A stretch of 64,000 bases of DNA from Puniceibacterium sediminis (lineage in GTDB: Bacteria; Pseudomonadota; Alphaproteobacteria; Rhodobacterales; Rhodobacteraceae): positions 1 to 64,000 of the forward strand of contig NZ_FZNN01000015.1 of NCBI RefSeq assembly GCF_900188035.1. The letters are read 5' to 3'. This document shows, piece after piece, positions 1-8,713 of the stretch (position 1 is the first letter of the stretch; every line of letters begins with the position of its first letter). The notes under the pieces were generated by a model. That model did no database searches. It was not told the origin of the DNA and was given only the letters and a program-made list of their open reading frames with translations. Position numbers and translations under genes: made by a program.

Positions 1-97
1 CGCGCCGAAGCCGGTCATTCTCTTGGGCGAGGCGTAGATCCTCTTTCGACACCACATCCGTGTCTCGGTGTGCTGTGATCCACTTGTTCAGCGTCGA
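1..97 (-). pseudogene. IS3-family OrfA fragment
   Basis: Reading the minus strand from about 97 to 1 gives STLNKWITAHRDTD followed by SKEDLRLAQENDRLRR. This matches the C-terminal part of IS3-family OrfA proteins, a helix-turn-helix followed by a leucine-zipper-like segment of the type AQENDRLRR. The N-terminal part is missing: the sequence runs directly into the end of the IS5-family transposase, so the fragment appears cut by that insertion or by a later deletion. The other end runs off the window, so an intact OrfB beyond the left edge cannot be excluded. Confidence 0.5.
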
Positions 98-1348
98 CTA
101 AATAACGGCGACGCGGAATGCGGCCAGGATGAGGGTCAACAAAGCCCTGAGGTGGGCGAGGATCTTGCGGATGTTGTGGCCGCAGCCGCAAAGCACGGCG
201 AAGACCGCGTCGCCGAACGTGCCCTTCAGCGGGCAGTGCGAGAGGCGACCGTCGGTTTTCATGTGTCCGATCTCGGGCTCGATGGCGCTGCGTCGTCGCA
301 GCAGCGTCTTCAGCTTTGGCGTCAGGCCCCGGCGCGTGCCGCTGATCAGCACTTTAGTTTTTGATACACCGTGGCCACGATAGCCACGGTCGACGACGAC
401 CAGTTCCGGGGTCTGACCGGTCAGGATTGCGACCTGTTCCAAAGCCTCTGACAAGCTTTGCCCATCGTAGGGATTGCCCGCGAGGGCGCGCATGCCGACG
501 ACAAAACCCTCGTCGATGGTCGTGGCGAGGCTGACCTTGGTGCCGAAATCGTAGCGTTTGCGGGCCCTGCCTTTCGAGATGCAGCCGACCTCGGGCTCAT
601 GCAAAGCGTAAATCTTGCCAGGGCTCTTGGGGCCTCGATGCAGCAGTCTGCCGACGAGCGCGAGGGTGTCCAGAACACGCTCGCGGAAGGGGCCACCCGG
701 AATCTCCTCCAGCTCGCGGCGGATGTCGCGCAGGACGCGGCCGGTGTAGCCCTTCAGTTTTTTCAGAGCCTTGCACATGCGCTTGAACTGGCGGGCATGA
801 GCATAGCGCCCGATCTGCATCGCGAGGCGCGGTGCCAGTCGATTGTAATACTAGCGCAGGCCGCCCCCGCCTTCATCTGCCAGGGCAACGAGCCGCCGAC
901 GCGCCTTTTCATACAGTCGTGCGTCGGTCGGGTGGGCGATATTCTTCTCCATCACCGTCGTATCCACGGCTATGCGTGACAGGCTGCGATCCTCCACCAA
1001 ACCTGGTGCGCCCCCGACCTCGATCGCTTTGGTCAGCAGCCACTCGGCTCCTTCCTCGCCGATCCGTCTGCGCCACCGTGTCAGCGATGACGGATCGATC
1101 GGAGGGCGATGCTGGAAGAACACCTCGCCGGTGAAGTGCTGGTAGTAGGAGTTTTCGACCCAGCGGGCGACGACAGCTTCGTCGGACAGGCGGTAGGCGT
1201 GCTGGAGATAGAGCAGCCCCGCCACCAGGCGCGGCGATGTGGCTGGCCGCCCTGCCGTGGAGGGAAAGAAACTGGCCCATTCCGTCTCGAAGAACTCCCA
1301 GTCGATCAGCGCTGCCAGTTTCGCCAATGCGTGCCGAAGATCGATCAT
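98..1348 (-). pseudogene. IS5-family transposase interrupted by an amber codon
   Basis: Two reading frames, 1348-851 and 820-98, lie in the same phase and together form one IS5-family DDE transposase of about 415 codons. The N-terminal half (starts MIDLRHALAKL) carries the DUF772-type region and the first catalytic Asp in AVDTTVMEKN. The second half carries VVVDRGYRGHG and RRRSAIEPEIGHMKTDGR, the usual second and third catalytic blocks. They are separated only by TAG at 853-851; the codons after it read YYNRLAPRLAMQIG, the normal continuation, so a single nonsense change (probably CAG to TAG) explains the break. Without suppression or read-through the enzyme should be inactive. I could not see convincing terminal inverted repeats. 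Confidence 0.85.
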
Positions 1349-1499
1349 GTCGGTCAGACGGAGACGCAGGAGATCGTCCTGCTATTCAATGCGGGGATGA
1401 GGCTTCATCGCGGCTCCGGAATTTGCAAGATTTCCGCACCCATCATACGAAACCCTGCAATTTCCTGCTTCAGTTCTACCGGGATCACCGAACAAAGTC

Positions 1500-2314
1500 A
1501 GACGCTTGCGACTTGTTCAGGACGAACTATTTACGGCATCAGCCCGGAAAACTGATATCTCGTCGACGGATCAGGTTGTTCAGCACCCTGATATAAAAGT
1601 CGAATTCCGCTTGGCGTTTGAGGAACACGAGGACGGCACCAATGCCATCCTGCTCGACTCGGCGGCAGCTAACCTGCCCGCTCTGGATCACGCGCTTGGC
1701 CCGCACGCCGATGCTGAGGATATATTCATCACCGGCGATCTGTCGGATGGGGGGGAGACGGGGCCGCCTACATCCGTCTGAGTGACATCCTCGCCAGACT
1801 CTCTCTGCCCGTGCATCTGGGCACCCAATCATGATCGACAGCTGGGGACCCCAACCCAAGTCGGCCATTTCTGCGCACGACGTCCCGACTGGCTCTCTGC
1901 ACAACTGGCGCAGCTTGAACGGCCTCTACAGATTTTCATGCACGACAACCCGGCACCGGTCGATATCGCGCCGGTGGACCAAATCATGCTCCTGGATTCA
2001 GAACGCCTGCGCGATACCCTGCGCCCCGACCTCGACATGATCACACATAGTTTCATGGGCACTGCCGCCTGCATCTGAACGGAACTTTCGAACCCATACC
2101 GTTTTCCGCACCACGCGGCACGACCCATGCCGCCAGGTCGGATTTTGGCGCAATAACAGCCTTGATCGCGTCAGATATGACGGGATCCTATGCGGTGATC
2201 CCATGCAACGGGCCGGATACAATGATTCACATTGTAGAACTTGGATATGATGGCCCGCTCCGTTCCGAAGGTTCGCCCGAATACGCCGACTGGTACCTGA
2301 CGACTCCACGATAA
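1500..2314 (+). pseudogene. Metallophosphoesterase (calcineurin-like) remnant
   Basis: Pieces of one metallophosphoesterase, similar to cyclic-nucleotide phosphodiesterases of the CpdA/GpdQ type, can be followed on the plus strand through several frames: GRTIYGISPE (1520 on), ADAEDIFITGDLSDGG (ending about 1750), YIRLSDILARLSLPVHL (about 1770-1820), then NHD followed by DWLSAQLAQLERPLQIFMHDNPAP, and finally LHLNGTFEPIPFSAPRGTTH to a stop at 2312-2314. The family GD, GNHD and H-containing metal motifs are partly recognisable, but frameshifts near 1750 and 1825, and another after about 2060, break the frame and the middle looks shortened. It cannot encode a full enzyme. It sits beside IS debris, consistent with decay. 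Confidence 0.65.
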
Positions 2315-2373
2315 AGAACCTACTGCGACGGATTGGCTGACAGTTAAACGGGCCCAGAAACTGCCTCTTTTTC

Positions 2374-3249
2374 TTATGGCCAAGCGGCGTAGGAGGGGCG
2401 GCTCTTTCGGGATTGGATATCGCGGCGCTGGTGGTTCGGGGATTGGCCCGTGAGTCTCTTGTAGAAACGGCTGAAATAGGCCGGATCAGAGAACCCAAGA
2501 TCGTCGGCGATCTCGGCGATCTGCAAGCTGGAATCGTCCAGAAGGGCATCGGCCTCGTGAATGATGCGTGCGTGGATCAAAGCGAGAGGCGGTCGACCTG
2601 TTGAACGGCGCAGGGTTGCGTTCAGCCGGTCGGGTGTTACGCCAATTTCGGCCGCGTAGCGTGCGACGGTCCAGTGATCGCGCAGGTGCAGTTCAACCGC
2701 CTGCAGGAATTGCAGGGCAATCGTGCGCGGCAAGGGCTGCGACCCGCGCTTTACCGGGCCCGACATGCGCCAGATCGCGATAAAAAATAGCGCCAGGAGG
2801 TGCTGAACGGCCTCTTGCGCACCGCCTTCCTCGCTATCGATCTCCTCGGCGATCTTCTCCAAAGCCTCGGACAGCTGCTTGGCCTGCTTCAGATCAATCC
2901 GCGCCTTGATCATCGGTTCGAGCAGAACCGCCCGGATCTGCGAGGTGAGCGGACCGATGTTGATGGCCTGCGCGATCCCCACTTCAGTGACGCCGAGCGC
3001 GACGCCCCGGCTGCCGGCATCCAGCATGAAACGCTGCCCCGCACCCGCCGGCAGCCAAACCAGACAAGGCGCGACAAAAGACAGATCGCCGCCCGCCAGA
3101 GCAACCCGACCCTGCCCCGCCTGAAGAATAAAGCCTCGGTGGCGTTTGTCCCGGAACGACCATCCGCCGCTCGTCAGCTGGCTGCGAATCTGTGTCACCT
3201 CGGTGTCGGGTGGGCTTTTGAGATCATGCATTCTGGCTGAGATCGGCAT
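2374..3249 (-). CDS. AraC-family transcriptional regulator
   Basis: A 291-residue AraC/XylS-type regulator. The C-terminal third (roughly residues 185-285) has the double helix-turn-helix, including VARYAAEIGVTPDRLNATLRRSTGRPP and IAEIADDLGFSDPAYFSRFYKRLTGQSP, the classic second-HTH signature. The N-terminal part should be the effector-binding and dimerisation domain. I chose the ATG at 3249 because GGAG lies about 8 bases upstream and because longer in-frame extensions run into the divergent TRAP gene. It is divergently transcribed from dctPQM, the TPP enzyme and the cupin, so it probably controls that operon in response to its substrate; this is inferred from position only. Confidence 0.9.
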   Translation of the reverse strand: MPISARMHDLKSPPDTEVTQIRSQLTSGGWSFRDKRHRGFILQAGQGRVALAGGDLSFVAPCLVWLPAGAGQRFMLDAGSRGVALGVTEVGIAQAINIGPLTSQIRAVLLEPMIKARIDLKQAKQLSEALEKIAEEIDSEEGGAQEAVQHLLALFFIAIWRMSGPVKRGSQPLPRTIALQFLQAVELHLRDHWTVARYAAEIGVTPDRLNATLRRSTGRPPLALIHARIIHEADALLDDSSLQIAEIADDLGFSDPAYFSRFYKRLTGQSPNHQRRDIQSRKSRPSYAAWP

Positions 3250-3278
3250 GTCTTGCGCTCCGGGTCTTTGACCCTTGA

Positions 3279-3307
3279 ATAGTACAATTATTGTCTGAAT
3301 ATGTCCA
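3279..3307 (-). promoter_or_regulatory. Candidate promoter and operator of the araC-type gene
   Basis: On the minus strand TGGACA (3307-3302) and TACTAT (3284-3279) are separated by exactly 17 bases, a reasonable sigma-70 layout 30 bases upstream of the ATG. The spacer contains the perfect palindrome ACAATTATTGT (3284-3294), suitable for a regulator that represses its own gene or activates the divergent operon. Confidence 0.4.
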
Positions 3308-3435
3308 TTCCTGCAGTGCCAGTTCCGCAATATCATTCCACCACGATTGTCCGCGCGGGAGGAGAGCTGTGCCGGGCCATTGCAACAGCGCAGGCTGTCA
3401 CGACGTGTCGACGCCTGTCTCAGGGAGGGGAAATT

Positions 3436-4476
3436 ATGATTAATCGACGGCAGATCCTTGTCGGCGGTGCGGCAATCGTCGCGACGCCCGCTTACTTGCG
3501 CAAAGCCTGGGCGCAGACTCCAGAAGTCGAACTGAAGCTGCACCACTTTTTGGGCCCAAAGGCCCCGGCGCATTCCAAGATGCTGGAGCCTTGGGCACAA
3601 CGCATTCAGGACCAGTCCGAAGGACGGGTGAAGATCGAGCTTTATCCAGCGATGTCGCTGGGCGGATCCCCGCCGCAGCTGTTCCGCCAGGTCGCCGAGG
3701 GCGTGGTCGACATTGTCTGGACAGTAAACGGCTATACTCCGGGTCTTTTCCCGCGTTCCGAAGCCTTTGAATTGCCAACCGTCTTTACCAACGATCTTAG
3801 CGCCGCGAACCTTGCCATGCGCGATATGTTCGACGAATATCTTTCCCCCGATTTCGCGGATGTGAAAGTGCTGTTCATGCATGTCCATGCGGGACAGGCC
3901 CTGCAAATGGCTGAAAAGCTGGTCCGCTCTCCCGATGACACCAAGGGGTTGAAGCTGCGGGTGCCCGGCCCGACCGGCAACGCGGTGGTCGAGGCGATGG
4001 GGGCCACGCCGGTCACGATGCCCGTGCCTGATCTGCCCCAGGCACTAAGCACGAACGCCGTTGACGGAGCCTTGATCCCCTGGGAAATCATTCCGCCGTT
4101 GCAGTTGTTCGAATCCACCAAGTACCAGATTGAAGGCCCGGACAATAACCGCTTTGGCACAACCACGTTCCAGGTTTCGATGAACAAATCCCGCTGGGAC
4201 GGGCTGCCCGACGATCTGCAGCAGATCTTTGCCGACAACAGTGGCGAAGACTGGCTGCGGGAAGTGGCGGACATCTGGCGCGGAGCCGATGACTTTGGCA
4301 TCAAGATGGCCGTGGATAATGGCAACGAGCATATCGTTCTATCCGACGCGGAAATGGCTGCCTTCAACACGGTGCTGGCTCCGGTCGTCGACCAGTGGGT
4401 TGGTCAGCAGTCGGGCTTTGACGCCGCGGCGCTTGTTGCGGCGGCACGACAGACCATGGCGGCCCGGCAATCTTGA
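3436..4476 (+). CDS. dctP: TRAP transporter substrate-binding protein DctP
   Basis: Periplasmic solute-binding protein of a tripartite ATP-independent transporter, 346 residues. The N-terminus begins MINRRQILVGGAA and ends its signal near KAWAQ; the twin arginines suggest Tat export. The body shows the DctP-family pattern: LHHFLGPKAPAHSKMLEPWAQ, EGRVKIELYPAMSLGG, and the region around LRVPGPTGNAVVEAMGATPVTMPVPDLPQAL that contains the conserved Arg contacting a substrate carboxylate. The ATG at 3436 follows GGGAGGGG; the longer frame from 3301 has no such site. It overlaps the following dctQ by 4 bases. The ligand cannot be read, but neighbours suggest an aromatic or oxo carboxylate. Confidence 0.93.
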   Translation: MINRRQILVGGAAIVATPAYLRKAWAQTPEVELKLHHFLGPKAPAHSKMLEPWAQRIQDQSEGRVKIELYPAMSLGGSPPQLFRQVAEGVVDIVWTVNGYTPGLFPRSEAFELPTVFTNDLSAANLAMRDMFDEYLSPDFADVKVLFMHVHAGQALQMAEKLVRSPDDTKGLKLRVPGPTGNAVVEAMGATPVTMPVPDLPQALSTNAVDGALIPWEIIPPLQLFESTKYQIEGPDNNRFGTTTFQVSMNKSRWDGLPDDLQQIFADNSGEDWLREVADIWRGADDFGIKMAVDNGNEHIVLSDAEMAAFNTVLAPVVDQWVGQQSGFDAAALVAAARQTMAARQS

Positions 4477-5033
4477 ACGAAAAGATCGAACCAACGGCAA
4501 GCACCGAACCGCCTGCTGCCGAAACGCGGACGCCCATTGGCGCATGGATCGTAAGGTCCGTGCGCTGGTGGGCGCTTCTGGGCGGGGTACTGACGCTCGG
4601 GCTTGCTCTGATGACTGCAACAAGCGCCGTGTCGAACCTGCTGACCGGCAGACCCTTTCCCGCGGATTATGAACTCGTCAAGCATGTGATCGCCGTAGCG
4701 ATCTTCATGTTCTTGCCTTACTGCCAGATAACCGGCTCCAACGTCTCGGTCGATATCTTCACCGAGCGGATGAAACCCCGCGCCAAGGCGGCCATGGCAG
4801 CGCTGTCTTCGATCCTGGCCATCGCCTTTTCGGTCATGATGCTAGTTCAGATGTATGGCGGGCTGCAAAGCTACATCAAATACCGCGAGGTAACCCCGGT
4901 GCTGAAGCTGCCACTGTGGACGGCCTTTCCGCCGATCCTTCTGTCACTTGTACTGCTGACGCTGGCATCCTTTGTCACGCTTGCGGCCCAGCTTCGCAGC
5001 TTGCGCGCGGCGCAGAACGGGGCGCATGCATGA
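4473..5033 (+). CDS. dctQ: TRAP transporter small permease DctQ
   Basis: Small membrane subunit of the TRAP transporter, 186 residues with about four hydrophobic segments (for example WWALLGGVLTLGLALM and FPPILLSLVLLTLASFV). The apparent start is TTG, overlapping the dctP stop (TTGA), with only a weak ribosome site, so translation is probably coupled; a start further inside is possible because the first 20 residues are polar. The stop overlaps the dctM ATG in ATGA. DctQ-family sequences are weakly conserved; the call rests on size, topology and position between dctP and dctM. Confidence 0.85.
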   Translation: MNEKIEPTASTEPPAAETRTPIGAWIVRSVRWWALLGGVLTLGLALMTATSAVSNLLTGRPFPADYELVKHVIAVAIFMFLPYCQITGSNVSVDIFTERMKPRAKAAMAALSSILAIAFSVMMLVQMYGGLQSYIKYREVTPVLKLPLWTAFPPILLSLVLLTLASFVTLAAQLRSLRAAQNGAHA

Positions 5034-6352
5034 TCGACAATTTTCTGATCGGCATGGGCGGGCTTGTTGGCCTGCTGGCCCTGATCGCCATCCGCGTGCC
5101 CATCGCTTATACCATGATCCTGATCGGGTTCGTCGGCATTTGTTTGCAATCGGGACCCGGGATCATCCTGAGCCAGCTCAAGGATCTGGCATACGCACAA
5201 TTTTCAAACTACGATTTGTCGGTCCTGCCGATGTTCATCCTGATGGGCGGGCTTGCAGCAAGATGCGGACTGTCGAGCGACATCTTCCGCGGTGCGAATG
5301 CCTGGCTTGGCCGCTTTCAGGGTGGTGTGGCCATGGCGGCAATCGCCGCCTGCGCGGGCTTTGGCGCGGTCTGTGGATCGTCCACCGCGACGGCGTCGAC
5401 CATGGGACAGGTCGCGATCCCTGAACTGCGCAAGTACAAGTATTCCGGCGCTCTGGCCACGGGCTGTATCGCGGCGGGCGGCACGCTGGGTATTCTCATC
5501 CCGCCATCCATCGTGCTGATCGTCTATGCGATCATCGTCGAGGTGAATATCGTCAAGATGTTTGCCGCCGCGCTGATCCCCGGCCTTTTGGCGACGTTAA
5601 TGTTCATCTTGACGATCTCGCTTTATGTGCGCTTTGTGCCCGGATCTGGCCCCAAGGCGCAGCCGGTTGGCCTGCGCGATCTCGGTTCAGCGACCCTCGC
5701 GATGCTGCCGGTTCTGGTGATTTTTGGCGTGGTCATCGGTGGCATCTATGCGGGTATCTACAGCCCCACCGCTGCTGCAGCCATCGGTGTGATCATGGTC
5801 ATCGTCTATGGCATCGCGCGCAGACGGCTGACCCTGCCGGATATGGGTGATGCGCTGCTGGAAACGGCCCGCAGCAGCGGCATGATCTTTTTAATCGTAT
5901 TCGGCGCGGAACTGCTAAAGATCTTCATGTCCCGTGCTGGTGTACCCCAAGCGGCCGCCGAACTGCTGCAGACCAGCGGCCTTGCGCCGATGACGATCAT
6001 GGTCCTGATCATCGTCATATTTCTGGTCCTCGGATGCCTGATGGACAGCCTGTCGATGGTGATCCTTGCGATCCCCTTTTTCTGGCCGGTGGTGGCTGGT
6101 CTCGACTTCGGGCTGAGCCCGGACGAAACGAAACTATGGTTCGGCATCATAATCCTTGTGGTGGTCGAGCTAGGCCTGATCACCCCTCCCGTGGGCCTGA
6201 ACGTATTTATCATCAGCGCGGTGGCCAAAGACGTGCCCATGCGTGATACCTTCCGGGGCGTCATGCCCTTCTTTGGTTCCGAGATCGTGCGCATCACGAT
6301 CCTGGTGCTGTTTCCGGCTGTGTCGCTTTTCCTGCCGCGGCTGCTGCAATGA
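5030..6352 (+). CDS. dctM: TRAP transporter large permease DctM
   Basis: Large 12-helix ion-coupled permease subunit, 440 residues, normal for the family. Typical blocks include LPMFILMGGLAARCGLSSDIF, AAIAACAGFGAVCGSSTATASTMG, GTLGILIPPSIVLIVYAI and LGLITPPVGLNVFII, the last being the conserved second half-site. The start is the ATG at 5030, which overlaps the dctQ stop; longer frames upstream lie inside dctQ. The gene for a TPP enzyme follows after 10 bases, so transport and metabolism are one transcription unit. Confidence 0.93.
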   Translation: MIDNFLIGMGGLVGLLALIAIRVPIAYTMILIGFVGICLQSGPGIILSQLKDLAYAQFSNYDLSVLPMFILMGGLAARCGLSSDIFRGANAWLGRFQGGVAMAAIAACAGFGAVCGSSTATASTMGQVAIPELRKYKYSGALATGCIAAGGTLGILIPPSIVLIVYAIIVEVNIVKMFAAALIPGLLATLMFILTISLYVRFVPGSGPKAQPVGLRDLGSATLAMLPVLVIFGVVIGGIYAGIYSPTAAAAIGVIMVIVYGIARRRLTLPDMGDALLETARSSGMIFLIVFGAELLKIFMSRAGVPQAAAELLQTSGLAPMTIMVLIIVIFLVLGCLMDSLSMVILAIPFFWPVVAGLDFGLSPDETKLWFGIIILVVVELGLITPPVGLNVFIISAVAKDVPMRDTFRGVMPFFGSEIVRITILVLFPAVSLFLPRLLQ

Positions 6353-6362
6353 GGCTGATACC

Positions 6363-8084
6363 ATGACCACTTCCCCCACCCCGACCGGTATGAGGATGAC
6401 GGCCGGCGGCGCCCTGTTGGCGCGGCTGAAATCCATCGGCGTGGATTACATCTTTGCAAATTCCGGCACCGATTTCCCCCCGATCATCGAAGGCCTCGCC
6501 GAAGCCGCAGCCAAGAACATTGACCTGCCGCACGCGATCATCATCCCGCATGAATCCGCCGCCATGGGCATGGCGCACGGATACTATTTGGCGACGGGCC
6601 GGTCGCAGGCCGTGATGGCGCACACCAACGTGGGCCTCGCCAACTGCGCCATCGGGGCGATCAACGCAGCGGTCGAACATATCCCGGTGCTGCTGTTTTC
6701 GGGCCGCACGCCCACCACCGAAAAGGACAGGTTCGGCACCCGCACTGTGCCCATTGGCTGGGGTCAGGAAATGCGCGACCAGACCGCACTGGTGCGCGAA
6801 GCCAGCAAATGGGACTATGAGCTGCGCTTTCCCGAACAGGTCAGCGAAGTCGCCGACCGTGCCTGGGCCATTGCCAATTCCACCCCCAAGGGGCCCGTCT
6901 ATATCAGCATGCCCCGCGAAGTACTGTGCATGGAAACTCCGACTGACGGTCTCGATCTGCCCCCCTCCATGCAGCCAACGACATCCCATGCAAGTGCAGC
7001 GCAGATCGCTCAGGCGGCCGAGATATTGGCGACAGCGCAAAACCCGGTGATCTTTGCTCAGCATGGCACGGGAAGCAGCGCTGCCTTTGCCGCCCTGTCG
7101 CAACTTGCCGACGGCTGGGGCATTCCGGTCTGCCAGTATTGGGCGCTGTCGCTGGCCATGCCCACCGATCACCCGATGGCCGCCGCCCCCGATCCCGCGC
7201 CATTGATCGCGCGCGCCGATGCGATCCTTGTGCTGGATGCGCTGGCCCCTTGGGCGCCGGAAATCCACAAACCCGCCGCCGGATGCAAGATCATCCAGAT
7301 GGGGCAGGATCCGCTGTCCATACGTACCCCCATCCGTAACTTCCGCTCGGATCTGTCCATTGCCTGCGACACGGCAGATGGGATCCTGGCCCTGAAGCAG
7401 GCGATGGATGCGCTACACAAGGATCATGCGCCGCGCATCCCGCCACGCCGGACAGCCGTCGCCGCAGAAAACGCAGAGGCGCGCAAACAGGTTCTTGCCC
7501 GGTCAGAGGCGGGCCGTGACGGGCAGATGACCAAGGAGTGGGTAAGCCTGTGCCTGTCGCGGGCGATCAAAGGGCGCAGCGCCAGTGTTCTGTCGGAACT
7601 CGGCTGCCCGATGGCGCCAATGTCGCTGGACCATCATCAGGCCTGGTATCAGGAACCCCATGCCGGCGGGCTGGGCTGGTCCTTTCCGGCCGCGCTGGGG
7701 ATGCAGCTGGCCGACCGTGACCGCCTGATCGTGGCCACCATGGGGGATGGCTCTTACATGTTCTCGAACCCCGTTGCCTGCCACCAAATTGCGGAAGCGC
7801 TGCAATTGCCGCTTCTGATAATCATCGTGAACAACGCCGAATGGGGCGCAGTGCGTCAGTCAGTTCTGGGCATCTACCCCGAAGGCTATGCCGCGCGCAC
7901 CAACAAGATGCCGCTGACGCAGCTTTCACCCGTGCCCGATTTTACAAAAGTCGCCGAAGGTAGCCGCGCCTGGGCGCGCCGCGTTGAAACTGGCGCTGAC
8001 CTTCCGGGCGCGCTTGCCGACGCCCTTGAACATATCGCTGAACATCGGGGCCTCGCACTGCTGGATGTGCGCGTGCGCCCCTGA
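6363..8084 (+). CDS. Thiamine-pyrophosphate-dependent enzyme (acetolactate synthase/decarboxylase family)
   Basis: A 573-residue three-domain TPP enzyme. The PYR domain carries the catalytic Glu in IIPHESAAMGMAHGYYLATG (Glu64) preceded by ANSGTDFPPIIEGL. A central domain contains NPVIFAQHGTG. The PP domain has the cofactor motif MGDGSYMFSNPVA (GDG at 461-463) ending in the NN pair near 489. This family includes acetolactate synthases, benzoylformate and phenylpyruvate decarboxylases and aldehyde lyases; sequence alone does not say which. ATG 6363 follows dctM directly and the cupin follows by 14 bases. The linkage to a carbon-carbon-cleaving cupin suggests decarboxylation or carboligation of an aromatic 2-oxo acid (inference). 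Confidence 0.85.
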   Translation: MTTSPTPTGMRMTAGGALLARLKSIGVDYIFANSGTDFPPIIEGLAEAAAKNIDLPHAIIIPHESAAMGMAHGYYLATGRSQAVMAHTNVGLANCAIGAINAAVEHIPVLLFSGRTPTTEKDRFGTRTVPIGWGQEMRDQTALVREASKWDYELRFPEQVSEVADRAWAIANSTPKGPVYISMPREVLCMETPTDGLDLPPSMQPTTSHASAAQIAQAAEILATAQNPVIFAQHGTGSSAAFAALSQLADGWGIPVCQYWALSLAMPTDHPMAAAPDPAPLIARADAILVLDALAPWAPEIHKPAAGCKIIQMGQDPLSIRTPIRNFRSDLSIACDTADGILALKQAMDALHKDHAPRIPPRRTAVAAENAEARKQVLARSEAGRDGQMTKEWVSLCLSRAIKGRSASVLSELGCPMAPMSLDHHQAWYQEPHAGGLGWSFPAALGMQLADRDRLIVATMGDGSYMFSNPVACHQIAEALQLPLLIIIVNNAEWGAVRQSVLGIYPEGYAARTNKMPLTQLSPVPDFTKVAEGSRAWARRVETGADLPGALADALEHIAEHRGLALLDVRVRP

Positions 8085-8098
8085 GGAAAGAACTGTAA

Positions 8099-8632
8099 AT
8101 GGCCGAAAAACCTACCCACGAATTCTGGCGCGACCTAAAGCCTCTCACCAACGTCTTTCGCCCCGACGCCAAGCCCGAAGTCTATCTTCCCGAGGCCGCC
8201 ACCGACGACGAGCGCTACTACGTGCCCTTCACCGAAACAGTCTCCTCCCGCCCGCTTTGGATTTCGCCCGACCAGAACAAGTGGTGCGATATCCTGATGG
8301 CGAAAGAGGCCGGTGTCATAAACCGCCACTATCACCCGCACGAGGTTTTTGCCTACACGATCTCGGGCAAGTGGGGCTATCTGGAACATGACTGGACCGC
8401 GACCGCGGGCGATTTCATTTTTGAAAGCCCCGGCGAGGGCCACACGTTGGTCGCCTATGACCACAAGGACCCGATGAAGGTGTTCTTTCAGGTAACCGGC
8501 CCGCTGATCTGGCTCGACGCTAAGGGCGAGCCTGACGGCTATTTCGATGTGCACAACTACATCGAGATGTGCCGCGATCATTATGAAAAGGTGGGACTTG
8601 GTGCAGGGCTGATCGATACGCTGTTCAGGTAG
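8099..8632 (+). CDS. Cupin dioxygenase, 2,4'-dihydroxyacetophenone dioxygenase family
   Basis: A 177-residue single-domain cupin, the same length class as 2,4'-dihydroxyacetophenone dioxygenase (DAD), a non-haem Fe enzyme that cleaves the C-C bond between the carbonyl and hydroxymethyl carbons. The metal site is visible as NRHYHPHEVFAYTISGKWGYLEHDW, with the His-x-His and Glu of the first cupin motif, and SPGEGHTLVAYD supplies the later His. ATG 8099 has GAGGAAAG 7-14 bases upstream. It is the last gene before a hairpin terminator, so it ends the dctPQM-TPP operon. A related beta-diketone-cleaving cupin activity is an alternative. Confidence 0.8.
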   Translation: MAEKPTHEFWRDLKPLTNVFRPDAKPEVYLPEAATDDERYYVPFTETVSSRPLWISPDQNKWCDILMAKEAGVINRHYHPHEVFAYTISGKWGYLEHDWTATAGDFIFESPGEGHTLVAYDHKDPMKVFFQVTGPLIWLDAKGEPDGYFDVHNYIEMCRDHYEKVGLGAGLIDTLFR

Positions 8633-8639
8633 GTTGCCC

Positions 8640-8666
8640 CGGGATGAGCGTTAAGCGCTCATCCCG
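8640..8666. terminator. Bidirectional hairpin terminator
   Basis: A perfect 11-bp stem, CGGGATGAGCG paired with CGCTCATCCCG, around a 5-base loop, placed between the convergent cupin gene (ending 8632) and aldehyde dehydrogenase gene (ending 8714). Only a short T pair follows, so strength is uncertain, but position and symmetry fit termination in both directions. Confidence 0.7.
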
Positions 8667-8713
8667 TTCTCAGGCTCGGCAGGTCGATAAGTTCCCCGGC
8701 CCTTTTGACAATC

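Larger units (their letters stand above)
1..1400 (-). mobile_element. Nested insertion-sequence remnants
   Basis: An IS5-type element with a broken transposase abuts a fragment of an IS3-type element. Outer ends are not resolved: the left part runs off the window and the right boundary, somewhere between the transposase start and the metallophosphoesterase remnant at about 1500, shows no clear inverted repeat or target duplication. The right coordinate is therefore approximate. Confidence 0.5.

Noticed and set aside
3250-3906. N-terminal extension of the AraC-type frame (510 codons in total)
   Set aside because: The extension runs antisense through dctP and has no domain pattern; a good ribosome site marks the start at 3249.
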